64,000 bases of DNA from contig CAUZFZ010000004.1 in assembly GCA_963579025.1 (NCBI GenBank), forward strand, positions 1 through 64,000, written 5' to 3'. The number at the start of each line of letters is the position of its first letter. Position 1 is the first letter of the stretch. A program made the position numbers and the translations under genes. This stretch comes from CAUZFZ01 sp963579025 (GTDB lineage: Bacteria; Planctomycetota; Planctomycetia; Planctomycetales; Planctomycetaceae). Shown here piece after piece: positions 55,134 through 61,457 of the stretch. Under the pieces are notes generated by a model, which did no database searches, was not told the DNA's origin, and was given only the letters and a program-made list of their open reading frames with translations.

Positions 55134-55961
55134 CTAATCGGCTTCCGGACGTGGCGGGTTTGCCCAGTTGCCGGAGAAGTCCGTGCCGCTGACGACAACA
55201 CCTTTGGCATGCCAGTTCACTCCGGCTTTGACATCCGGAGTGCAGTAACGCAGCGTTAATCCACAGCGTCGCCGGTCCGATTCGTTCGCTTCGGACCCGT
55301 GCAGCAGCAGGTCCGAGTGCAGCGAGGCCTCGCCGGCGGCCAGCACGTCGTCCACTTCCGTTCCATACTGCAAGGGATTCTCGATCGTCTGATTCAGGAC
55401 GTTGCCCTCGTCATCGCTGCTCGGCCGGTACGTTAGATGGCCGGAGTGATGCGACCCGGCGATGAATCGCATGCAGGCGTTTTCCGTGTCGGCATCATCA
55501 ATCGCCAGCCAGACGGTCACGGTCTTTGAAGGAGTCAACGGCCAGTAACTCGCGTCCTGATGCCAGGCGACCGACTTGCCGTCGTGCGGCATCTTGCAGA
55601 AAAAGTGCGAGCCCCAGCCGATCACATCGTGGCCCAGGACATCCCGCACCAGCGAGACGATCCGTGTCTCGTGAATCAGGTCGTAGACACGCCCATGCTT
55701 CATGTGCGCCGTGCTGATCGAATAGCTGTCGCCCCCGGCCGCCAGTGTTTGCTTCAGGAGTTCGTCGAAGTAGTCCCGGATGCCGGCCATCTCGGCCGAT
55801 TCAAAGACACGAATGCCTTTGACATAACCATGTCGATTGAAATGCTCGGTCTGTTCGACGGATAGAGCCTGCGGATCGTTCACTGGGCTCGGATAGAAAC
55901 GGAGGTCGCGTTCCATCTGATCCAGTTCGTCCTGCGTCGGGACGATATTGAATTCGACCAT
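55134..55961 (-). CDS. Phytanoyl-CoA dioxygenase (PhyH) family protein
   Basis: From the ATG at 55961 the product is 275 residues. The iron ligands are His134 and Asp136 in VAWHQDASYWPL and a distal His in SDLLLHGSEANESDRRR, with Arg in LTLRY for 2-oxoglutarate. KTVTVWLAIDDADTENACMR and FIAGSHHSGHL complete the family pattern, close to the ectoine-hydroxylase/PhyH branch. The substrate is unknown. It lies 29 bp downstream of a sulfatase gene's 3' side neighbour region and is probably expressed separately. No signal peptide. Confidence 0.88.
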   Translation of the reverse strand: MVEFNIVPTQDELDQMERDLRFYPSPVNDPQALSVEQTEHFNRHGYVKGIRVFESAEMAGIRDYFDELLKQTLAAGGDSYSISTAHMKHGRVYDLIHETRIVSLVRDVLGHDVIGWGSHFFCKMPHDGKSVAWHQDASYWPLTPSKTVTVWLAIDDADTENACMRFIAGSHHSGHLTYRPSSDDEGNVLNQTIENPLQYGTEVDDVLAAGEASLHSDLLLHGSEANESDRRRCGLTLRYCTPDVKAGVNWHAKGVVVSGTDFSGNWANPPRPEAD

Positions 55962-56020
55962 TGAATCTGGCTCATGCTCTGCGCGACCCAAGGGGGTGCG
56001 CCAAAAAACGGATACCGGAT

Positions 56021-57592
56021 TTACCGCGACGCGTCTCTGACGGATGGCAGGTGATCCACCAGTTCCCAGCCTGTGCGTCGCATCTCGGCAATCGTGCCTG
56101 CCCGAAATTCCTTGAGTTGCCCCGCGTGCCCGGCGTCCAGTGCCAGGTTCGTGAGTTCCTCTGGGTCCGTTTCGATGTCGTACAGCTCTTCGATCTCATT
56201 TTCCACAAGCGTCCGGATGTACTTGTAACGTCCCTGTCTCAATGAGACGTACCACGGGATTCCGTTGAGCATGTGCAGGTCCGGGTCATCGGGAATCCGG
56301 ATTGTGTCGGCTCCGTATGACCGACCGGTAAATGTCACCATCGCTGGATGCGGCCAGTCCGCGTTCGGATTCTCTAGCACGGGTGTCAGATCATGACCGT
56401 GCATTTCCCACGGCAGGTCGATCCCGGCATATGAGAAGAACGTTGGAATAAGGTCGACACCAGCAACCGGGCTCTGGCAGACTTTTCCTTCCGGAATCCG
56501 ACCCGGCAGACTGACGATCATTGGCGAGCGGATGTTGGCGTCGTATGGCGCGAGCTTTGTCCGGAAACCGTGTTGCCCCCAGGCGAAGCCCTGATCGGAC
56601 GTGAATACGACGAGCGTGTTTTCAAGCTGCCCGGATTCTTCCAGGGCACCGACCAGACGGCCGACGGATTGATCGAGTCCCAGCACGCCCTGGTGATATT
56701 GCCTCACCCAGTCGTTCAGCGAGTTCCCGTGGATGCACTTTGCTCCTTCGACAGTACGCCCGCCAAATGTCCCACCGATCAGCTCTGGAATTCCGTTCGG
56801 TCCTGGTTCCCAGAAGTTGATTTTCTGCATGTAGGCCGGCTTTCCTGCTCGCGGCGGAAAGATGTCTTTGGGGACCGGGATTTTCACGTCCGGGTAGTCA
56901 TCGCGGTGACGAACCGCCGGAGTAAACGGGCCATGCACGGCTCCGTAGCAGACCCACAGATACCAGGGCTTACCTTCGTCCCGATGCTCGCCGCGAATGA
57001 AATCCTCAGCCAGATTCGTGTAGTTGTCTGTGGAATAACCGCGGACCAGTTTCGATTCTGTTTTCTGGTCAGCTCCGCTGAAGTCCATGATCTGGTCGTA
57101 GAAATAGTGACCGGAATTCTGTTGATACTTCGGCCGGTTCCAGACGGCCTGATAGTCCCAGTCGCGGCCGGCACCCGAGTCGGTTCCCGTATGCCACTTC
57201 CCGACCTGAGCCGTCGTGTAGCCTTCGCCGCGAAACACTTTCGGCCAGAACGGACACTCAGCGGGATCGTAGGTACTGCCGGGGTATTGCCCGGTCATCC
57301 GCATCGACTCGACACCGAACTGATGGTGTCCCGTCAGCATGGTCGCCCGACTGGGCATGCACCATGTTCCGATGAACGTGTGTGCGAACCGCACGCCGCG
57401 CTTCGCCAGTCGGTCGATATTCGGTGTGTCGACCCAGTCCCATGCTTCGGGATAGCAGCTCACGCTGCGGTGCGAGTGATCGTCGGTGTAGATCAGCAGA
57501 ATGTTCGGACGCGAGTCAGCGGCTAGCAGCGACTGTCCAGTCAGGACCACACCAACAGTCAGCAACAGACATCGGCGAGTCAAAGCAGTCAT
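56021..57592 (-). CDS. Type I sulfatase
   Basis: From the ATG at 57592 the product is 523 residues with a signal peptide (RCLLLTVGVVLTGQSLLAAD). It has LLIYTDDHSHRSVSCYPEA (metal site), the formylglycine motif TWCMPSRATMLTGHH (Cys78 in CxPxR), GKWHTGTDSGAGRDWDYQAV, NTLVVFTSDQGFAWGQHG and IRSPMIVSLPG. The family is that of iduronate-2-sulfatase-like and algal-polysaccharide sulfatases. The ATG at 57622 is possible but unconserved. Its 3' end is 59 bp upstream of the PhyH gene, same strand, so co-transcription is plausible. Confidence 0.93.
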   Translation of the reverse strand: MTALTRRCLLLTVGVVLTGQSLLAADSRPNILLIYTDDHSHRSVSCYPEAWDWVDTPNIDRLAKRGVRFAHTFIGTWCMPSRATMLTGHHQFGVESMRMTGQYPGSTYDPAECPFWPKVFRGEGYTTAQVGKWHTGTDSGAGRDWDYQAVWNRPKYQQNSGHYFYDQIMDFSGADQKTESKLVRGYSTDNYTNLAEDFIRGEHRDEGKPWYLWVCYGAVHGPFTPAVRHRDDYPDVKIPVPKDIFPPRAGKPAYMQKINFWEPGPNGIPELIGGTFGGRTVEGAKCIHGNSLNDWVRQYHQGVLGLDQSVGRLVGALEESGQLENTLVVFTSDQGFAWGQHGFRTKLAPYDANIRSPMIVSLPGRIPEGKVCQSPVAGVDLIPTFFSYAGIDLPWEMHGHDLTPVLENPNADWPHPAMVTFTGRSYGADTIRIPDDPDLHMLNGIPWYVSLRQGRYKYIRTLVENEIEELYDIETDPEELTNLALDAGHAGQLKEFRAGTIAEMRRTGWELVDHLPSVRDASR

Positions 57593-57672
57593 GCCGTCAA
57601 TCTCCGAAGTTAGCGGGGGCATTCAATCCGTCTTGAGGCTCAGAAGCGGGCAGAACTATAACGCCTTGCTAA

Positions 57673-57796
57673 CTCGTTCCAACGCTCTGCGTTGGAACGC
57701 CCCAGGACGCTCTGCGTCCCGGGACACGGCAGTGCCTGTAAGGCACGGGACGCAGAGCGTCCGGAAGTGCGTTCCAACGCGGAGCATTGGAACGAG
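57673..57796. repeat. Long imperfect palindrome (MITE/REP-like)
   Basis: Arms of about 50 bp: 57673-57720 (CTCGTTCCAACGCTCTGCGT onward) pairs with 57747-57796 with few mismatches. The centre forms a further small hairpin (GTGCC, TGTAA, GGCAC). Each arm contains its own palindrome, GTTCCAACGC..GCGTTGGAAC. It lies between divergent genes and ends 26 bp before the ATG of the propeller-like gene, so it may become part of that gene's mRNA leader. Confidence 0.7.
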
Positions 57797-57822
57797 TCGG
57801 ATTTTATGGACGGAGCCAGCAC

Positions 57823-58836
57823 ATGCAGCCGCTGTACCTCGTGGGAGGCGAGCAGAAGGACGACCTGACCGGGCGAGATGAGTGGCATCGTCATCGCGCC
57901 GGAGTCGTTATTCGCCTCGACCCGAACAGCCAGACTGCGGAGCGCGTGCTTGAATACCAGTCACCGCCAGAATGTTGCCCGGATACCGATCCCAGCTTTC
58001 TGCTGAAGGCCGCGACGCTCCGTCAGGACACACTCCTTGCCTGCTCGGCGACTGAAGTCCTGATCTACGACTTCCCATCGATGCAGCTCAGACAGCGTAT
58101 CTCGCATCCGTGTTTCAACGACCTGCATCACGTCACACCCGGCCCCGACGGAAAGCTCTATGTGGCCAGCACGGGACTCGACCAGGTGATCGAGATGTCT
58201 GCCACTGGAGACATCCTGCGGCAGTGGTGCGTTGTCGAGGGCAAGGACGTCTGGCATCGCCACTCACCGGACATCGACTACCGCAAAGTCGCGACGACCA
58301 AACCGCACGATGCACATCCCAATTACGTCTTCTTTCTGGACGATCACGTCTGGGCCACTCGCTGCAAGCAGCGCGACGCCATTTGTCTGACCGACCCCGG
58401 CCGTCGCTTCCAGGTGGGAGATGATCGCCCGATCCACGACGGCGTCGTCACTGATCACGGCATCTATTTCACGCAGGTCGATGCTCACGTGACGATCGTC
58501 GACCGCGACACGTTGCAGGTCCGCGAGAATCATGACCTGTCGAAGATGATGTCCGGTTTACGACGCCCTGGCTGGTGCCGAGGCCTTCATGTGGTTGATG
58601 AGGAACACGTTCTGGTGGGCTTCTCACGACTGCGGCCTACGAAGTGGCAGAAGAACGTTGGCTGGCTGAAGCTCAATGAACTCCGCTGGCTGTACCGTCT
58701 TCCGGCGCGAGTTGGGCTGTTCAACCTGAAGGAACAGCGAGCCGTGTGGGAGATTCCCCTGCAGGACTTTGGCCTGACGACCGTGTTTTCCATACACCCG
58801 GATCCGCTGTCGGATGCCGGTGTGAATGCCGCGTGA
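57823..58836 (+). CDS. Beta-propeller-like protein of unknown function
   Basis: From the ATG at 57823 the product is 337 residues, beginning MQPLYLVGGEQKDDL without signal peptide. Repeated beta segments suggest a propeller (GVVIRLDPNSQTAERVLEYQ, HHVTPGPDGKLYVASTGLDQ, VWATRCKQRDAICLTDPGRR, HVTIVDRDTLQVREN, LHVVDEEHVLVGFSRLRP). FNDLHHVTPGPDGKLYV and WCRGLHV resemble TIGR03032/DUF4915-type propellers, sometimes found near polysaccharide genes. Its stop overlaps the GTG start of a Wzx-type flippase (58833-58836), so a shared role in surface glycan export is likely, though not shown. Confidence 0.8.
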   Translation: MQPLYLVGGEQKDDLTGRDEWHRHRAGVVIRLDPNSQTAERVLEYQSPPECCPDTDPSFLLKAATLRQDTLLACSATEVLIYDFPSMQLRQRISHPCFNDLHHVTPGPDGKLYVASTGLDQVIEMSATGDILRQWCVVEGKDVWHRHSPDIDYRKVATTKPHDAHPNYVFFLDDHVWATRCKQRDAICLTDPGRRFQVGDDRPIHDGVVTDHGIYFTQVDAHVTIVDRDTLQVRENHDLSKMMSGLRRPGWCRGLHVVDEEHVLVGFSRLRPTKWQKNVGWLKLNELRWLYRLPARVGLFNLKEQRAVWEIPLQDFGLTTVFSIHPDPLSDAGVNAA

Positions 58837-60185
58837 GCGACTCTACGAGGCATCCTGAATTGACCGCAGCCCGTGCGCCAAAACGACTCGCTCCGCTGTC
58901 ATTGAAGGCGAACTTTGCCTGGACGCTGGCTGGCAATCTGACTGCCGCGTTCAGCCAGTGGCTGCTGCTGGTCATCCTCGCGAAGACGACATCGGACGCG
59001 ACGACCGGACAGTTCGTGCTCGCCATGTCAATCTGTGCGCCGGTCTTCATGTTCGCCGGACTCGACCTGCGGACGCTGCAGGCAACCGACAGCGAAAACT
59101 CGTTCGAGTTTCATGAATACCTGACGCTCCGTGTCCTGTGTGGAGCCATCGCCCTGCTGGCAGTTCCAGGCATCGCGTGGGTCATCGGTTACCGTGGAGA
59201 CACGCTGCTGATTATCAGCGGCGTCGCGCTCGGCCGTTTGTTTGATGTTATCGCTGACATTCTTTACGGACTGATGCAGAAGTCGGAGCGCATGGATCGC
59301 GTGTCGCGATCGCTGGTGATTCGTGGAGTCAGCTCGGCGATTGCATTTGGTGTCACTGTCGCCTGGACCGGGAATCTGGTTGCGGCCGTGCTGCTCGCCA
59401 CAGTTGTGCGACTCGCCTCACTACTGATCGTCGATCTGCCCGTGGCACTGTCGGTCGAGCGAGAGCCAATCAGGCTCATCAATGGCGTTGACGCCCGTTG
59501 GCAGCGACTACGTCGGCTGACAATTCTCGGCCTGCCACTGGCCGTGAAAGTGATGCTCGTTTCGTTGAACGTGCAGGTCACACGATACTTCGTCGTCGGA
59601 CTGTGTAGTCTCGCTGAGGTTGGCGTGTTTGGGCCAATTGCCGCACTGGCTGTCGCGGGGACGACAGTCTCGAAGGCACTCAACCAGTCCGTGTCCGCCC
59701 GACTCGGTCGGTTGGCCCGAAATCGGCAACTGCTGGGCTTCCGACATCTGCTACGGAAGATGCAACTGCTGTATCTCGGTCTGGGAATCATCGGAGTCAC
59801 CGGTGCCTGGCTGTTCGGAGAGACTCTACTGGCAATCGTCTATCGCCCGGACTTCGCGGCGTATCACCAGGTACTCACGCTGGTGGCCGTTGCCGTTGCG
59901 TTGCAGTTTCAGTCGGGCATTCTGGACATGGCCATGGTCGCCCTGCGGCGCATCGCGATCCTGCCAGTTCTCTCGGGCGTGTCCGTCGTCGTCACGTCGA
60001 TCGCGTGCTGGTTCCTGATTCCCGGCTTTGGGCTCGAAGGAGCCGCCATGGCCATGATCATCAGTCGATTAATTCGCATGGTCGTGCTGAATGCACTGAT
60101 TGAAGTCGAGTCTCGGCGTTTGGTTGAGACCTGTGAGAAACCCGCCCGGAAGGTGCGTGACCTCGGCAAACGCGATGCCGCGTAG
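58833..60185 (+). CDS. Wzx-type polysaccharide flippase (MOP superfamily)
   Basis: From the GTG at 58833, overlapping the previous stop as GTGA, the product is 450 residues with about twelve hydrophobic segments. ANFAWTLAGNLTAAFSQWLL is the first; GRLFDVIADILYGLMQKSER, RYFVVGLCSLAEVGVFGPIA and LFGETLLAIVYRPDFAAYHQ follow in the family pattern. Wzx proteins move lipid-linked oligosaccharides across the inner membrane. The in-frame ATG at 58746 would overlap the propeller gene widely and is not preferred. Neither wzy nor glycosyltransferases are adjacent, so the partner genes lie elsewhere. Confidence 0.85.
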   Translation: MSDSTRHPELTAARAPKRLAPLSLKANFAWTLAGNLTAAFSQWLLLVILAKTTSDATTGQFVLAMSICAPVFMFAGLDLRTLQATDSENSFEFHEYLTLRVLCGAIALLAVPGIAWVIGYRGDTLLIISGVALGRLFDVIADILYGLMQKSERMDRVSRSLVIRGVSSAIAFGVTVAWTGNLVAAVLLATVVRLASLLIVDLPVALSVEREPIRLINGVDARWQRLRRLTILGLPLAVKVMLVSLNVQVTRYFVVGLCSLAEVGVFGPIAALAVAGTTVSKALNQSVSARLGRLARNRQLLGFRHLLRKMQLLYLGLGIIGVTGAWLFGETLLAIVYRPDFAAYHQVLTLVAVAVALQFQSGILDMAMVALRRIAILPVLSGVSVVVTSIACWFLIPGFGLEGAAMAMIISRLIRMVVLNALIEVESRRLVETCEKPARKVRDLGKRDAA

Positions 60186-60218
60186 TCGCGTGACAAGCCG
60201 CGTTGGATGGACGCGATC

Positions 60219-60503
60219 TTAAGGTGCGGCATCCTGGGGAAGTCGCGACACCTTTGACGTTGCTGTCAGGAGCAAGTGAATCGGCTCCTCAAGGTCCGAC
60301 TCGCTGTCGGTCGTCAGCGGGTCCGGCGTCGGTAGAGATTCTCCGTGGAGCAGATTGGTTTCGGCCATATCCACCAATGCTCCGTGCAGCAGATTGCGCG
60401 CATGATCCAGATCAGTCCCACAGGAAATCACACCGGGAAAGTCCAGTATTTCGGCGTGGACCCCGCCATCAACGAACTTGTACATCGCGCGGTATGTAAT
60501 CAT
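60219..60503 (-). CDS. HicB-like antitoxin, no HicA partner visible
   Basis: A 94-residue protein with the HicB pattern: MYKFVDGGVHAEILDFPGVI, CGTDLDHARNLLHGALVDMA and GESLPTPDP. HicB neutralises the HicA RNase and often represses its own operon. No hicA-sized dsRBD-like frame lies within 60 bp on either side: 60504-60557 is too short, and 60186-60218 meets the flippase. It is therefore an orphan antitoxin or a stand-alone HicB-fold protein. The tail (residues ~60-94) lacks the Arc-type DNA-binding domain seen in many HicBs. Confidence 0.8.
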   Translation of the reverse strand: MITYRAMYKFVDGGVHAEILDFPGVISCGTDLDHARNLLHGALVDMAETNLLHGESLPTPDPLTTDSESDLEEPIHLLLTATSKVSRLPQDAAP

Positions 60504-60557
60504 TCAGGCAACTCCCGATTCACTGTCGTTGATTCGATAATAGCCCATCCGTCGCGA

Positions 60558-61346
60558 TCATGAATCACTGGTTTCAATTCCGAAGAACCGGCAGGCGTTG
60601 GCGGTCGTGACCTGGGCCATTTCCTCGGGTTCGAGTCCCTGCGCTTCGGCCAGAGAATTCAGAGTGAAGCGAACGAATGCTGGCTCGTTGCGTTTGCCAC
60701 GATTTGGCATTGGCGCCAGATACGGCGCGTCGGTTTCGACAAAGATGCGGTCGCGGGGCAGTGAACCGGCGACGGCGCGGAGTTCGTCGTTCTTCCGGAA
60801 CGTCAACATGCCGGTGAATGACAGGTGCAGTCCAAGCTGCAGGCATTCCTCGGCGGATGCCTGCGACTGGCAGAACGAGTGCATGACCGCATTTAACGTG
60901 TGCTTTGCGGCCGCGTCCCGCAGCATGCCGCGTGTCTCTTCATCGGCTTCACGGCAGTGAACGACAAACGGTTTGCCGATCCGGTGAGACAGTTCGATGT
61001 GTCGCGTGAAGTAGTCTCGCTGCAGTTCGACCGGGGCGTAGTCCCAGTAGCGATCGAGTCCAGTTTCACCCAGCGCCACAACGCTCGAATGACCCGCTAG
61101 TTCCTCGATCACGTCCCAGTCGCCTGGTTTGGCTTCGGCCGTGTAGTTGGGATGAATTCCGACAGTCGAATACACGACACCGGCAAACCGCTCGGCCAGT
61201 GCCACCGAGCGACGACTGCTCGCGGCGTCGGTGCCGATGGTCACAATGGCGGTCACGCCGACTTCCTGTGCCGCCGCAATGACTTTGTCCACGTCGTTGG
61301 CAAAAGCTTCTTCGTCAAGGTGGCAATGAGTATCAATAATGGGCAT
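60558..61346 (-). CDS. tatD: TatD-family metal-dependent deoxyribonuclease
   Basis: A 262-residue protein. Metal ligands are His7 and His9 (DTHCHLDEE), a Glu in VALGETGLDRYWD, a His in FVVHCREAD, a His in MHSFC and an Asp in FVETDAPYLAP. TVGIHPNY and the C-terminal VTTANACRFFGI match TatD and YcfH. TatD enzymes are cytosolic 3'-5' DNases involved in DNA damage and quality control. It is separated from hicB by 54 bp. Confidence 0.93.
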   Translation of the reverse strand: MPIIDTHCHLDEEAFANDVDKVIAAAQEVGVTAIVTIGTDAASSRRSVALAERFAGVVYSTVGIHPNYTAEAKPGDWDVIEELAGHSSVVALGETGLDRYWDYAPVELQRDYFTRHIELSHRIGKPFVVHCREADEETRGMLRDAAAKHTLNAVMHSFCQSQASAEECLQLGLHLSFTGMLTFRKNDELRAVAGSLPRDRIFVETDAPYLAPMPNRGKRNEPAFVRFTLNSLAEAQGLEPEEMAQVTTANACRFFGIETSDS

Positions 61347-61457
61347 GGTGCGTTGCGGTTCGTAGTGGCTCGGATTGAACCGGCCTGGTTACGGGCGAGA
61401 GTGTTGTGGTTAGTGAACTAAGTACGAGTCCCTGAATCTGTGAATTCGCGAGTGGAC

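Noticed and set aside
56570..57526. 318-codon plus-strand open frame
   Set aside because: Antisense to the sulfatase at 56021-57592.
57640..57894. 84-codon minus frame over the long palindrome
   Set aside because: Its sequence comes from the palindromic repeat itself and is not protein-like.
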